The position numbers and the translations under genes were made by a program. The notes under the pieces were generated by a model that had not been told where the DNA came from, ran no database searches, and saw nothing but the letters and a program-made list of their open reading frames with translations. A DNA stretch of 64,000 bases from contig JAKFVL010000008.1 of assembly GCA_021732215.1 (NCBI GenBank), positions 62,001 through 126,000 on the forward strand, read 5' to 3'. Position 1 is the stretch's first letter; every line of letters starts with the position of its first letter. This document shows positions 53,096-63,078 of this stretch, piece after piece. The stretch is from Hyphomicrobiales bacterium. Lineage in GTDB: Bacteria > Pseudomonadota > Alphaproteobacteria > Rhizobiales > Xanthobacteraceae.

Positions 53096-53560
53096 CTACC
53101 GGATCGACGCCAGCCCCTCGCGCGCCAGCTCATCCGCGCGTTCGTTTTCGGCGTGACCGGCATGGCCCTTGATCCAGTGCCATCGCACCTCGTGTTGCGG
53201 CAATGCCGCGTCGAGGCGTTTCCAGAGATCGACGTTTTTCACCGGCTTCTTGTCGGCGGTGCGCCAGCCGTTCTTCTTCCAGTTGTGAATCCAGCTGGTG
53301 ATGCCATGCCGGACATACTGGCTGTCGGTGGTGAGATCGACCGAACACGGCTTGGTCAGCGCCTCCAGCGCCGAGATCGCCGCGAGCAACTCCATCCGGT
53401 TGTTGGTGGTCTCGCGCTCGCCGCCCTTCAGCTCTTTCTTGATTTCGCCAAACTGAAGGATCGCACCCCAGCCGCCGGGACCCGGATTGCCCGAGCATGC
53501 GCCATCGGTATGCACGATGACGTGCGGCAATTTCGCTTGTGGCGCTTGAGGCGCGCTCAT
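53096..53560 (-). CDS. rnhA: Ribonuclease HI
   Basis: RNase HI cuts the RNA strand of RNA-DNA hybrids. The 154-residue protein carries the four acidic catalytic positions: D in [16 protein letters not shown] in [14 protein letters not shown] in [11 protein letters not shown] and D in [16 protein letters not shown] 53560 overlaps the thrB stop by four bases. The order ispH-thrB-rnhA on one strand is usual in this group. Confidence 0.96.
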   Translation of the reverse strand: MSAPQAPQAKLPHVIVHTDGACSGNPGPGGWGAILQFGEIKKELKGGERETTNNRMELLAAISALEALTKPCSVDLTTDSQYVRHGITSWIHNWKKNGWRTADKKPVKNVDLWKRLDAALPQHEVRWHWIKGHAGHAENERADELAREGLASIR

Positions 53561-54537
53561 CCGGCAAAACCCGTCTGCTCGACACCGTAGTCGCGCAGGT
53601 TTTTGACGCCCTGTTGGAAGCGCAGCTTGCGCACATACTCCAGCGGGTCTTTTGGCCTCACCATCGCGCCGGGCGGCACATTGAGCCAGTCCACCAGCCG
53701 GGTGAGCAGGAACCGCAATGCCGCGCCCCGCGCCAGCAGCGGCAACGCTGCCTGCTCGGCATCGGATAATTTGCGCTCGCGGACATAGGCATTGAGAAAC
53801 GCCCGCGCCTTGGTGGCGTTGAAGGCATGATCCGGCTCGAAACACCAGGCGTTGAGACAGATCGCCACGTCGTAGGCGAGGATATCGTTGCAGGCAAAGT
53901 AGAAATCGATCACGCCCGATACCTTGTCGCCCAGAAACAACAGATTGTCGGGAAACAGGTCGGCATGGATCACGCCCTGCGGCAAGCCGGACGGCCAGTG
54001 CTGCTCGAGGTGCGCCAACTCGGCGAAAAGAAAATCCCGCAGGCCCGCCTGCAGTTCATCGGCGCGCGCCGCCGCCATATCGAACAGCGGCCGCCAGCCA
54101 TCGACTGACAGCGCATTGCGGCGTGTCATCGCAAATCCATCGCCGGCGAGATGCAGCTTCGCGAGCGCCTGACCCACGCCGGCGCAATGCGCCACATTCG
54201 GCCGGCGCGGCCATACCCCTTCGAGAAAATCGATGATCGCGGCGGGCCGGCCTGCAAGCGTGCCCAGCGCCTCGCCCGTCTTCGCCTTTACCGGCTGCGG
54301 ACAGGTCAGGCCGTGCTGCTTGAGATAGCTCATCAGGCCAAGGAAAAACGGCAGGTCGCCGAGCGCGACGCGCTTTTCGTACAGCGTCAGGAAGAATGCG
54401 CCCTTGCTGGTGTGCAGCAGGAAGTTGGAATTCTCGACGCCTTCCGCGATGCCCTTGTAGGACAGCAGCTCGCCGACATCGTAGTTCGCAAGAAAACCAG
54501 CGAGATCTTCGGCCGACACATCGGTGTAGACGGCCAT
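53557..54537 (-). CDS. thrB: Homoserine kinase (ThrB, aminoglycoside-kinase fold type)
   Basis: Homoserine kinase phosphorylates homoserine in threonine synthesis. The 326-residue product is the type with a choline/aminoglycoside-kinase fold: [30 protein letters not shown] at the N-terminus, the catalytic loop [14 protein letters not shown] (about residue 197) and the metal-binding [13 protein letters not shown]. The rnhA start lies inside its last codons. Confidence 0.94.
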   Translation of the reverse strand: MAVYTDVSAEDLAGFLANYDVGELLSYKGIAEGVENSNFLLHTSKGAFFLTLYEKRVALGDLPFFLGLMSYLKQHGLTCPQPVKAKTGEALGTLAGRPAAIIDFLEGVWPRRPNVAHCAGVGQALAKLHLAGDGFAMTRRNALSVDGWRPLFDMAAARADELQAGLRDFLFAELAHLEQHWPSGLPQGVIHADLFPDNLLFLGDKVSGVIDFYFACNDILAYDVAICLNAWCFEPDHAFNATKARAFLNAYVRERKLSDAEQAALPLLARGAALRFLLTRLVDWLNVPPGAMVRPKDPLEYVRKLRFQQGVKNLRDYGVEQTGFAG

Positions 54538-54588
54538 CGCGCCCTCTGGAGCAGAATCAAATGAGGATCAACGTTATTTCCAGATCGA

Positions 54589-54675
54589 CGTCATTGCGAG
54601 CGCAAGCAAAGCAATCCACAACCACATCACGGAACTGGATTGCTTCGCCGCGCAAATGCGCTCCTCGCAATGACG
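54589..54675. repeat. Palindromic repeat, GTCATTGCGAG family (copy 3)
   Basis: CGTCATTGCGAGCGC...GCAATCCA is mirrored by TGGATTGCTTCG...CTCGCAATGACG. It lies between ispH and thrB, which are on the same strand. Confidence 0.85.
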
Positions 54676-54692
54676 CGATGAACTCAACGAAT

Positions 54693-55667
54693 TTATTCGG
54701 CGGCGGCGGGCCGCAGCGGCCGCGGCAGCGGAAAGAAGACGTCCTCGTCGATCGCGTTCACGGTGTCGATGCTGATGGTGTAGTGCGAGGCCAGCGCCTC
54801 GATCACCTCTTCGACCAGCACTTCCGGGGCGGATGCGCCCGCGGTGATGCCGATCGCCTCGATGCCGTCGAGAATGGTCCAGTCGATATCGGCGGCGCGC
54901 TGCACCAGGAACGCGAGCTTGCAGCCCTCTCGCTCGGCGACTTCACGCAGGCGCTGGGTGTTCGACGAATTCGCCGAGCCGACCACGATCATGGCATCGA
55001 CATGCGGTGCGACCTTCTTCACCGCAAGCTGGCGGTTGGTAGTCGCGTAGCAAATGTCTTCCTTGTAGGGACCGACGATATTCGGGAAGCGCGTCTTGAG
55101 ATGCTGCGCGATCTCGGCGGTGTCATCGACCGACAGCGTGGTCTGGGTGACGAAGGCGAGATTGTTGGCATCCTTCGGCACGAAGGCGTCGGCATCCTCG
55201 ACCGTCTCGATCAGCACGACAGCGCCCGGCGGCAATTGCCCCATGGTGCCGACCACCTCGGGATGGCCCTCATGGCCGATCAGCAGGATTTCGCGGCCAC
55301 GCTTGAAGTGGATCTCGGCCTCGCGGTGCACCTTGGTCACCAGCGGACATGTGGCGTCGAGCGCGAAGAAATTGCGCCGCTCGGCTTCCGCCGGAATCGA
55401 TTTCGGCACGCCATGGGCCGAAAATACTACCGGCGCCTGCGTATCCGGAACCTCTGACAGCTCCTCGACGAAAATCGCGCCCTTTTCCTTCAGGCTGTCG
55501 ACCACATAACGATTATGGACGATTTCGTGACGGACATAGACCGGCGCGCCGTAGAGCTTCAGCGCCCGCTCCACCGTGTCGATCGCGCGCACCACCCCGG
55601 CGCAGAAACCGCGCGGCGAGCAGAGGAAAATCTTCAGCGGCGGTTTGGGCTGCAATTCGGCTGGCAT
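54693..55667 (-). CDS. ispH: 4-hydroxy-3-methylbut-2-enyl diphosphate reductase IspH
   Basis: IspH is the last enzyme of the MEP isoprenoid pathway and uses a 4Fe-4S cluster. The 324-residue product has three conserved Cys positions: [16 protein letters not shown] (about residue 21), [12 protein letters not shown] (about 105) and [10 protein letters not shown] (about 205); the [17 protein letters not shown] block follows. ATG 55667 gives the family length; the longer frame (55775) is not used. Confidence 0.96.
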   Translation of the reverse strand: MPAELQPKPPLKIFLCSPRGFCAGVVRAIDTVERALKLYGAPVYVRHEIVHNRYVVDSLKEKGAIFVEELSEVPDTQAPVVFSAHGVPKSIPAEAERRNFFALDATCPLVTKVHREAEIHFKRGREILLIGHEGHPEVVGTMGQLPPGAVVLIETVEDADAFVPKDANNLAFVTQTTLSVDDTAEIAQHLKTRFPNIVGPYKEDICYATTNRQLAVKKVAPHVDAMIVVGSANSSNTQRLREVAEREGCKLAFLVQRAADIDWTILDGIEAIGITAGASAPEVLVEEVIEALASHYTISIDTVNAIDEDVFFPLPRPLRPAAAE

Positions 55668-55900
55668 CGGACTTGTCTCAGACCGGATCGGGCCCCGGCA
55701 CGAGGCGCCTGCGGATCGGTCTCCACAGGAATTGGGACGCTTGCGGCGTGCTGTCAAGGCGAATTCCGGCCCCATTGCGCGGCTGGCCCCAATCAGCCTA
55801 TATAGGGACCTAATTCCCCGTCATCGCTGATGACTTCAGTTTCGTTCCGGGACCGTTCCCGGCGAAGCGCTAAAAGGATTTGGCGCAAAGGAGTTTTGTC

Positions 55901-56593
55901 ATGAGCACTGCGCCCCTAATGCCGAAGGCAACTGCCGTGTGGCTGGTCGATAACACCGCCCTGTCGTTCGATCAGGTCGCCGACTTCTGCAAGATGCACC
56001 CCCTGGAAGTGCGCGCCATTGCCGACGGCGACGCCGCCCAGGGCATCAAGGGCATGGACCCGATTTCGACCGGGCAATTGACCCGCGACGAGATCGAAAA
56101 AGCGGAGAAAGACTCTGGCTACCGGCTCAAGCTCGCCGACAGCAAGGTTCGCCTGCCCGAAGCTAAGAAGAAGAAGGGCCCGCGCTATACGCCGGTGTCG
56201 CGACGCCACGAGCGGCCGAGCGCGATCCTGTGGCTGGTGCGCAACCATCCCGAGCTGAAGGACGCGCAGATCATGCGCCTCGTCGGCACCACCAAGACCA
56301 CGATCGCCAGCGTCCGCGACCGCACCCACTGGAATGCCTCGACGCTGACGCCGATGGACCCGGTGACGCTCGGCCTCGCCAGCCAGATCGACCTCGACTT
56401 CGAGGTGCAGCGCGCGGCGAAGGAAAAGCCGCTCGATCAGCAATACGGCGGGGCCACCCTGCTGCCGGCCTCCGAGACTACCCGCAAAGAAGCCGAGGCC
56501 AACGAGCCGACCGCCAAGCAGCAGGACGACATGAACGTCGATGCGGTGTTCGCCAAGCTGAAGACGATGGGCGGCAAGAAGTCCGAGGAGTAG
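55901..56593 (+). CDS. trcR: TrcR-family (DUF1013) cell-cycle transcriptional regulator
   Basis: The 230-residue protein belongs to the DUF1013/TrcR family of small alphaproteobacterial regulators. Seen: PKATAVWLVDNTALSFDQVADFC, HPLEVRAIADGDAAQGIKGMDPI, and RPSAILWLVRNHPELKDAQIMRLVGTTKTTIASVRDRTHWN with helix-turn-helix character. AAGGAG lies 10 bases before ATG 55901. The family is reported to help control transcription in the cell cycle. A TATATAGGG-containing promoter region lies upstream. Confidence 0.9.
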   Translation: MSTAPLMPKATAVWLVDNTALSFDQVADFCKMHPLEVRAIADGDAAQGIKGMDPISTGQLTRDEIEKAEKDSGYRLKLADSKVRLPEAKKKKGPRYTPVSRRHERPSAILWLVRNHPELKDAQIMRLVGTTKTTIASVRDRTHWNASTLTPMDPVTLGLASQIDLDFEVQRAAKEKPLDQQYGGATLLPASETTRKEAEANEPTAKQQDDMNVDAVFAKLKTMGGKKSEE

Positions 56594-56605
56594 TTTTCCT
56601 GGTCT

Positions 56606-56737
56606 GTCGTCCCTGCGAACGCAGGGACGCATAATTCGTACCTTATCGATATCTCACGGCGTATGGGTCCCGGGTCTTGACGGAGCCTGGCATCGGGCTC
56701 GCCGAACGCGAGACCCGGTGGCTTTGTCCGGGACGAT
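56606..56737. repeat. Palindromic repeat, CCCGGG family (copy 2, composite)
   Basis: GTCGTCCCTGCGAACGCAGG, then GGGTCCCGGGTCT and ACCCGGTGGC...CCGGGACGAT, form overlapping hairpins. It lies between trcR and the converging small lipoprotein gene. Confidence 0.75.
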
Positions 56738-56744
56738 AGAGAAT

Positions 56745-56993
56745 TTAACGTCCGACCAAGATATCCTCGCTGAGGCGGCGATGGGCCTTGTCAAGCCGCG
56801 AGGATGAGGCAGCCTGCGCATCGCGGTTGCGCAGGCATTCCGCGAACGCCTTCGATCCCGGCTCGCCGCCATTGGCCTTGCAATATCCTTCGTCGTCGCG
56901 CTGTGCCAATGGCGGCGTGCGTTCGATCTGCGCGCAGGATGCAAGGGCAACGCCTGCGAGCAAAAGCATCGGGAATTTCAGGAATCGGCTCAT
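56745..56993 (-). CDS. Small lipoprotein of unknown function
   Basis: The 82-residue protein has a lipoprotein signal (FLKFPMLLLAGVALASC, lipobox LASC, lipidated Cys about residue 20). The mature part is polar and contains two further Cys (GYCKANGG and AECLRN), which may pair. No family could be assigned. It converges on trcR and is upstream of a repeat-filled gap next to prpE. Confidence 0.8.
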   Translation of the reverse strand: MSRFLKFPMLLLAGVALASCAQIERTPPLAQRDDEGYCKANGGEPGSKAFAECLRNRDAQAASSSRLDKAHRRLSEDILVGR

Positions 56994-57070
56994 CTGATCA
57001 CATGTACTGAATGAAAGCTGACGCTTTGTCAGGCGTAATTGCGGGGAATATGAGGACCGTTATATTTTCT

Positions 57071-57195
57071 TTCGTCTTTGCGATGAGGCGAAGCCGACAA
57101 AGCAATCCAGGGTCACCCCCCAAACAATGGATTTCTTCGCGGAGCCTGTCGTTGGGCTTGCCGGAGGCAGGACCCGGTGGCTCGCAATGACGGGA
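57071..57195. repeat. Degenerate composite palindrome
   Basis: GTCTTTGCGATGAGGCGAAG...AAGCAATCC at the left and GGCTCGCAATGACGG at the right resemble the GTCATTGCGAG family. A GCCTGTCGTTGGGCTTGCCGG stretch interrupts it. Confidence 0.6.
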
Positions 57196-57199
57196 CGTA

Positions 57200-59110
57200 T
57201 CACACCCGCCCCTTCAGCGCCTCGCCGATTTCGTCCAGCGCCTTCGGGTCTTCGATGGTCGCGGGCATGGTCCACGGATCGCCGTCGGCCATTTTCTTGA
57301 TGGTGCCGCGCAGGATTTTTCCCGAGCGTGTCTTCGGCAGCCGCGCCACCGTGATCGCGAGCTTGAACGCCGCCACCGGACCGATGCGATCGCGCACCAG
57401 CGCCACGACTTCCTTTTCCACCTCAGTAACGGGGCGCGTCACGCCCGCCTTCAACACGAGGAAGCCGCACGGCACCTCGCCCTTGAGCGCATCCTTGATC
57501 CCGAGCACTGCGCATTCGGCGACATCCGGATGCGACGCCAGCACCTCTTCCATGCCGCCGGTCGACAAACGATGCCCCGCGACGTTGATGATGTCGTCGG
57601 TGCGGCCCATCACATAGACGTAGCCGTCGTCGTCGAGGTAACCGGCGTCCGAGGTTTTGTAGTAGCCGGGAAATTCGGTGAGATAGGCTTCGCGAAACCG
57701 ATCGTCCTGATTCCACAACGTCGGCAGGCAGCCCGGCGGCATCGGCAACTTGATGACGATCGAGCCCATGGTGTTCGGCGGCAGCGGCTTCGCCGCTTCG
57801 TCAACGACATGCACCGTGTAGCCCGGCATCGGCACCGTCGGTGAGCCGTGCTTCACCGGCAGCAATCCAAGTCCGACCGGATTGCCGGCGATGCACCAGC
57901 CCGTCTCGGTCTGCCACCAGTGATCGACCACCGGCACTTTCAACTGCTGCTCGGCCCATTCCACCGTCGGCGGATCGGCGCGCTCGCCGGCGAGAAACAG
58001 CGTCCGGAAATGCGAGAGGTCGGTCTTGCGGATAAACTCGCCGTTCGGATCGTCCTTGCGGATGGCACGAAACGCGGTCGGCGCGGTGAACAGCGCCACC
58101 GCCTTGTGTTCGGCGATCACGCGCCAGAACGCACCGGCGTTTGGCGTGCCGACCGGCTTGCCCTCGTACATGATCGACGTCGCGCCGTGCATCAGCGGCC
58201 CATAGATGATGTAGCTGTGGCCGACCACCCAGCCGATGTCGGAGCCGCACCAGAACACTTCGCCCGGCTTGATGCCGTAGAGATTGAACATCGACCATTT
58301 CAGCGCAACCAGATGCCCGCCGTTGTCGCGCACCACACCTTTCGGAATGCCGGTGGTGCCCGATGTATAGAGAACGTAGAGCGGATCGGTGGCGAGCACT
58401 GGCACACAAGCGGCGGATTTTTTCGCCGCCATCGCGTTGCCGCGCAGTTCGGCCCAGTCGTGATCGCGGCCCGGCATCAGCGAGCAGGTTTCCTGCGGCC
58501 GCTGCAGGATGACGCAAGCCTGCGGCTTCAATTTTGCAAGATTGATCGCTTCGTCCAGCAGCGGCTTGTACTTGACGATCCGGCCCGGCTCGATGCCGCA
58601 GCTCGCCGACAGGATCAGCTTCGGTGACGCATCGTCGATACGGGTGGCAAGCTCCTTGGCCGCGAAGCCGCCGAACACCACCGAATGCACCGCGCCAATG
58701 CGCGCGCAGGCCAGCATCGCGACAACTGCTTCCGGCACCATCGGCATGTAGACGATAACGCGGTCGCCCTTGACGACGCCGAAATCCTGCATGACGGCGG
58801 CGAGCGTCTTCACCTCGTCGAGCAATTGCGCGTAGGTGAATTTGGTGACGGTATTGGTCAGCGGCGAATCGTGGATCAGCGCCACCTGCGCGGCGCGGCC
58901 GCCCGCGACGTGGCGATCGAGCGCGTTGTAGCAGGTGTTGCAGACCCCGTCCGCGAACCAGCGGCCATAGACGCCCTGCGAGCCGTCGAAGATTTTCGCC
59001 GGTCGTTCGATCCAGTCGATCTCGCGGGCGGCCTCGCCCCAGAATCCCTCCGGATCGCGCGATGCCCGCGCGTGGACCTCGCGATAGCGGCTGTTGTCCT
59101 GGACGGTCAT
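57200..59110 (-). CDS. prpE: Propionyl-CoA synthetase PrpE
   Basis: The enzyme activates propionate (or acetate) to its CoA ester through an acyl-adenylate. The 636-residue product matches PrpE more than acetyl-CoA synthetase: DWIERPAKIFDGSQGVYGRWFADGVCNTCYNALDRHVAGG at the start, the P-loop LYTSGTTGIPKGVVRDNGGH (about 240), WWQTETGWCIAGN (about 405), and the lysine in KTRSGKILRGTIKKMA (about 595) that can be acetylated. It is not accompanied by 2-methylcitrate genes here. Confidence 0.93.
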   Translation of the reverse strand: MTVQDNSRYREVHARASRDPEGFWGEAAREIDWIERPAKIFDGSQGVYGRWFADGVCNTCYNALDRHVAGGRAAQVALIHDSPLTNTVTKFTYAQLLDEVKTLAAVMQDFGVVKGDRVIVYMPMVPEAVVAMLACARIGAVHSVVFGGFAAKELATRIDDASPKLILSASCGIEPGRIVKYKPLLDEAINLAKLKPQACVILQRPQETCSLMPGRDHDWAELRGNAMAAKKSAACVPVLATDPLYVLYTSGTTGIPKGVVRDNGGHLVALKWSMFNLYGIKPGEVFWCGSDIGWVVGHSYIIYGPLMHGATSIMYEGKPVGTPNAGAFWRVIAEHKAVALFTAPTAFRAIRKDDPNGEFIRKTDLSHFRTLFLAGERADPPTVEWAEQQLKVPVVDHWWQTETGWCIAGNPVGLGLLPVKHGSPTVPMPGYTVHVVDEAAKPLPPNTMGSIVIKLPMPPGCLPTLWNQDDRFREAYLTEFPGYYKTSDAGYLDDDGYVYVMGRTDDIINVAGHRLSTGGMEEVLASHPDVAECAVLGIKDALKGEVPCGFLVLKAGVTRPVTEVEKEVVALVRDRIGPVAAFKLAITVARLPKTRSGKILRGTIKKMADGDPWTMPATIEDPKALDEIGEALKGRV

Positions 59111-59134
59111 CGCGCGTTTCTCCCATCTTTACGT

Positions 59135-59226
59135 GGTCCCGGGCGAGCAGCGCGAGACCCGGGATCCATACACTCCCACGCCGTGAGGCGGCACGGCGTA
59201 TGGATCCCTGCTTTCGCAGCAACGAC
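59135..59226. repeat. Palindromic repeat, CCCGGG family (copy 3)
   Basis: GGTCCCGGGCGAGC...ACCCGGGATCCATAC is mirrored by GTATGGATCCCTGC...GCAACGAC. It lies between prpE and the TPR gene on the same strand. Confidence 0.85.
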
Positions 59227-59258
59227 ACAACCTTTGACGTTACTTTGCAAGACTGCCG

Positions 59259-59711
59259 CTACTTCCCCTGCTGCAACGGCATCATCGCGCCGGCGCGCTC
59301 GATCTCCTGCGCCAGCGCCTTGCGCGCGGCACGCATCGGCTCGGACGCGGGCTCGAGTTTCAGCGCCGCATCGAAATCGGCCAGAGCGCGGCGGCGGTCG
59401 CCGGCTTCGCGATACATTTCGCCGCGCGCGAAAAGAACCCTCGCGCCGGGCTGTAACTTCAGCGCTTCGGCATAGTCGGCAAGCGCAAGCTCGCGTTGCT
59501 GGGAACGGCGATACAGCGCCGCGCGGCCAAGCAGCAACTCGACCCGCGCCGCGGTGTTGGCAGCGAGCGCCGCGTCGCATTCGGCCAACGCAACAGGCGA
59601 CGACGCTGTGTCAGCCCTGCACGCCGCAGCCGGCCTGTCTTGCGCCAGTGCAGCGCCGGCAAAGAGCACAAGCGCCGCAGCGATTCCAGAACAGACGGAT
59701 TTGCCAGTCAT
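59259..59711 (-). CDS. Exported tetratricopeptide-repeat protein
   Basis: The 150-residue protein has a signal peptide (ALVLFAGAALAQ, cleaved about residue 24), two cysteines after it (ACRAD and AECDA) and about two and a half TPR units (LLLGRAALYRRSQQRELALADYAEALKLQPG, RGEMYREAGDRRRALADFDAALKLEP). It probably acts as a small periplasmic scaffold. It is upstream of prpE on the same strand, 148 bases from the prpE start. Confidence 0.85.
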   Translation of the reverse strand: MTGKSVCSGIAAALVLFAGAALAQDRPAAACRADTASSPVALAECDAALAANTAARVELLLGRAALYRRSQQRELALADYAEALKLQPGARVLFARGEMYREAGDRRRALADFDAALKLEPASEPMRAARKALAQEIERAGAMMPLQQGK

Positions 59712-59986
59712 GCTGTGCCTCGCCGTTCACACCCGTAACGCAACGCTTCTGCCAGTATCGCACTGCGCGCGCCACGGTTTTGCTGATGCAAGCCCCGCCC
59801 TCCCGCACTGCATTCATGACGCGCCTGAAATAGTAGCAAAACCGGTCGTCAACTTTCGGCGACATGAACGCGGAATCTCGCGATAGACCCTTGCAATACC
59901 TCACCAAAATCGGATCAATACGGCCCGCGACAAAACGGCTCATAGAAGCCTTGGCGCAATCGGGACGGAATCACGAGGGGAACGGC

Positions 59987-62002
59987 ATGGCAGCGGAAAC
60001 GATGACGCCTGAAGAGGCGCAGAAAGCCGTATCCGAAGAGGCCCTGCGCAAGGCCGAGGAATTCATCGAGGCCGATGAAGGCGCGACCAACCGGCTGTTC
60101 GGCTGGGCCGGAAAGATCACGACCGTCATCGCCGTCGTGATGAGCCTGTTCCATCTCTATGCCGCCTATTCGATCGTACCGACGCAGGAGCTTCGCTACA
60201 CCCACGTCGCTTTCACGCTGGTGCTGAGTTTCCTGCTGTTTCCGGTGTCGGCGATGTTCCGCAATCGCGTGCGATGGTGGGACATCGTTCCGTGCCTGTT
60301 TGCGATCGTCACGGTTGCCTATGCATTATGGGGCGGCGACGATTTCCTCGACCGCGCGACGTCGCCGGATCGCTGGGATGTCATCGCCGGCATCATATTC
60401 ATCGTCCTGGTTCTCGAAGCCACGCGCCGGACCACCGGCTGGATCATGCCGGTGGTCTCGCTGTTCTTCATCGCCTACGCGATGCTCGGCCCGTATCTGC
60501 CCGCGCCGTGGACCCATCGCGGCTACGACATTGCGCGGCTGGTCGGCCATCTTTTCATCACACTGGAAGGAATTTTCGGCGTAGCCGTCGATGTCTCGGC
60601 GACGCTGATTATCCTTTTCACGATCTACGGCGCGTTCCTGCAGCAATCGGGCGCGGGGAAATTCTTCATTGACTTCTCGCTCGCTCTGCTCGGCGGCAAA
60701 TCCAACAGCGCCGGCCGCACCGTGGTGCTGTCGTCGTTCCTGCTCGGCGGCCCCTCTGGTTCCGGCGTCGCAACCACGGTGATGATCGGCACTGTCGCCT
60801 ATCCGATGATGGAGAAAGCAGGCTTCGAGAAGAACGCCGCCGGCGGATTGCTTGCGGCCGGCGGGCTCGGTGCGATCCTCTCGCCTCCGGTGCTTGGCGC
60901 CGCGGCGTTCCTGATCGCGGAATTCCTCAAGATCAGCTATCTCGACGTGATCTGGATGGCGACGATTCCGACATGCCTCTACTACATGTCGCTGCTGATT
61001 ATGGTCGAACTCGATGCCAAGCGCTTTGGCGCACAGGACGTCAATTTCAAACCCGAGATGACGCTCTGGCAGATGACGAGGCGTTACGGCTTCCACTTCA
61101 TCTCGCTGCTCGCCGTCGTATTCTTCATGGTGGTCGGCTATTCGGCGTCGCTGTCGGTGTTCTATGCGATCATCGTCACATTCGTACTCAGCTTCCTGCG
61201 CCCGGAAACGGCGCTGACGCCGAAGAAGCTCGTCAAAGCGCTCTCCGACGGCTCGACCCAGGCGCTGAACGCCGCGACCACCTGCGCCTGCGCCGGCATC
61301 GTCGTCGGCATCGTCACGCTGACCGGCCTCGGCCTGAAGTTTTCTTCCATTGTCATCGCCTATGCCGGCGGCAGCATGCTGCTCACCGCGATCTACACGG
61401 CGCTGATCGTCTGGATCATCGGCCTCGCCGTGCCTGTCACCGCCTCCTACATCATCTGCGCGGTGATCGCCGCCCCGGCGCTGATCAAACTCGGCGTGCC
61501 GGACTACGCCGCGCACATGTTCATTTTCTACTATGCGGTGCTTTCCGAGGTGTCGCCGCCGACCGCGCTGTCACCGTTCGCCGCAGCCGCGATCACCGGC
61601 GGCGATCCGTACAAGACGACGTTGCAGTCGTGGAAATACACCCTGCCGGCATTCATCGTGCCGTTCGTGTTCGTGCTCGATCCGCAGGGCGTCGGCCTGC
61701 TGCTCAATATTCCGAAAGGCGGTTCGTGGGTCGACGTCGTCGAGATCACGATCAAGACGACGCTCGGGCTGCTGGCGCTGTCCGCGGTGGCCCAGAACTG
61801 GGCGCTGCGACAAAATACGCCGGTTGAGCGTGCTCTGCTTCTGCTATCGGGATTGCTGCTGGTATTTCCGAGCCTGATCGAGGCGCTGATGGAAGCGATC
61901 ATCGGGCGGGACATCAGCTACACCTATTTGCCGGGTCTCGTTATCGGACTGGGTGTGATTTTATGGCAGGCGCGGACGCGGGCAAAACCGGTTCCGGCCT
62001 GA
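59987..62002 (+). CDS. TRAP transporter permease, fused DctQ-DctM (TAXI type)
   Basis: The 671-residue membrane protein fuses the small (DctQ-like, about residues 40-195) and large (DctM-like, about 200-640) TRAP permeases, the layout of TAXI-TRAP systems. Seen: GVAVDVSATLIILFTIYGAFLQQSGAGKFF, SSFLLGGPSGSGVATTVMIGTVAYPMMEK, LAAGGLGAILSPPVLGAAAFLIAEFLKISYLDV and HMFIFYYAVLSEVSPPTALSPFAAAAI. It likely uses an ion gradient to import an organic acid. ATG 59987 has GAGGGG upstream. The binding proteins follow. Confidence 0.94.
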   Translation: MAAETMTPEEAQKAVSEEALRKAEEFIEADEGATNRLFGWAGKITTVIAVVMSLFHLYAAYSIVPTQELRYTHVAFTLVLSFLLFPVSAMFRNRVRWWDIVPCLFAIVTVAYALWGGDDFLDRATSPDRWDVIAGIIFIVLVLEATRRTTGWIMPVVSLFFIAYAMLGPYLPAPWTHRGYDIARLVGHLFITLEGIFGVAVDVSATLIILFTIYGAFLQQSGAGKFFIDFSLALLGGKSNSAGRTVVLSSFLLGGPSGSGVATTVMIGTVAYPMMEKAGFEKNAAGGLLAAGGLGAILSPPVLGAAAFLIAEFLKISYLDVIWMATIPTCLYYMSLLIMVELDAKRFGAQDVNFKPEMTLWQMTRRYGFHFISLLAVVFFMVVGYSASLSVFYAIIVTFVLSFLRPETALTPKKLVKALSDGSTQALNAATTCACAGIVVGIVTLTGLGLKFSSIVIAYAGGSMLLTAIYTALIVWIIGLAVPVTASYIICAVIAAPALIKLGVPDYAAHMFIFYYAVLSEVSPPTALSPFAAAAITGGDPYKTTLQSWKYTLPAFIVPFVFVLDPQGVGLLLNIPKGGSWVDVVEITIKTTLGLLALSAVAQNWALRQNTPVERALLLLSGLLLVFPSLIEALMEAIIGRDISYTYLPGLVIGLGVILWQARTRAKPVPA

Positions 62003-62060
62003 GGATGGACAACAAACACGGACGCCTCATTTAAGGAGCGCCGGACGGGAGAGAAACGGA

Positions 62061-63020
62061 ATGAAAGCGGCCACGATCGGCGTCGCTCTGCTCGGCCTCT
62101 TCTGCCTCCCCGCCGGCCATGCAGCCGCGCAGACGAGAACGATCTCGCTTGCGACCGGCGGCACCGGCGGCATCTACTATCCGCTGGGCGGCGGCATCGC
62201 CAGCATGCTGTCGAAGCAATTGCCCAACATGCAAGTCACCGCCGAGGTGACCGGCGGCGGCGTCGACAACATCCGGCTTCTCTCATCCGGCCAGGCGGAA
62301 CTGGGCTGGGTCTCATCCGACGTCGGCGCGGACGCCGTTGCCGGGATCGGACGCTTCACGTCCAAGGTGCCGCTGCGCACGCTTGTGAATTTCTATGCCA
62401 GTCCGATGCACGTCGTCACCATCGAAGGGACCGGCATCGAACGGTTCTCCGATCTCAAAGGCAAACGTGTGTCCACCGGAGCGCCGGGCAGCGCCAGCGA
62501 AACACAGGCGTTCCGCATGATGGAAGCGGCCGGTCTCGACAAGGATCGCGACGTCAAGCGCGAACGGCTTTCGGTCGCGGAATCGGTCAGCGCCATCAAG
62601 GACAAGAAGATCGATGCGTTCTTCTGGGGCGGCGGCGTGCCGACGGCGGCGGTGACCGATCTCGCGCTGACGCCGGGCCTCAAGATCAGGCTGATCGATG
62701 TGGACGACCTGCTGCCCGCGATCGTCAAGAAATACGGAAATATTTTTGCTCCGAGCGTCATCAAGGCCAACAGCTATCCGGGCCAGACCAGGGACAGCCC
62801 CGGCTTCGCCGCGTGGAACGCCATCATGACCACTGACAAGATGCCCGATGAAGTCGCCTACGCCATCACCAGGGCCATCTTCGAAAACAAACCCGAGCTG
62901 GTCGCCGTTCACAAGGAAGCGATGAATATGGATCTCGCGACGCAGACGGACGCCCACTCGCCTGCCCCTTATCATCCGGGTGCATTGAAATATCTTCGCG
63001 AAAAAGGCGTGCGGCCCTGA
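62061..63020 (+). CDS. TAXI-family TRAP solute-binding protein (1)
   Basis: The 319-residue periplasmic protein has a signal peptide (GVALLGLFCLPAGHAAAQ) and a TAXI domain: ISLATGGTGGIYYPLGGGIASML, VTGGGVDNIRLLSSGQAELGWVSSD, KRVSTGAPGSASETQAFRMMEAAGL and VDAFFWGGGVPTAAVTDLA-like (IDAFFWGGGVPTAAV). It delivers substrate to the fused permease 58 bases upstream. It is closely related to the next gene. Confidence 0.94.
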   Translation: MKAATIGVALLGLFCLPAGHAAAQTRTISLATGGTGGIYYPLGGGIASMLSKQLPNMQVTAEVTGGGVDNIRLLSSGQAELGWVSSDVGADAVAGIGRFTSKVPLRTLVNFYASPMHVVTIEGTGIERFSDLKGKRVSTGAPGSASETQAFRMMEAAGLDKDRDVKRERLSVAESVSAIKDKKIDAFFWGGGVPTAAVTDLALTPGLKIRLIDVDDLLPAIVKKYGNIFAPSVIKANSYPGQTRDSPGFAAWNAIMTTDKMPDEVAYAITRAIFENKPELVAVHKEAMNMDLATQTDAHSPAPYHPGALKYLREKGVRP

Positions 63021-63078
63021 CGGCTCGCCGCATCGACGAATGACAGACGAATACGCAACATCCAAGGGAGAAGACCAG

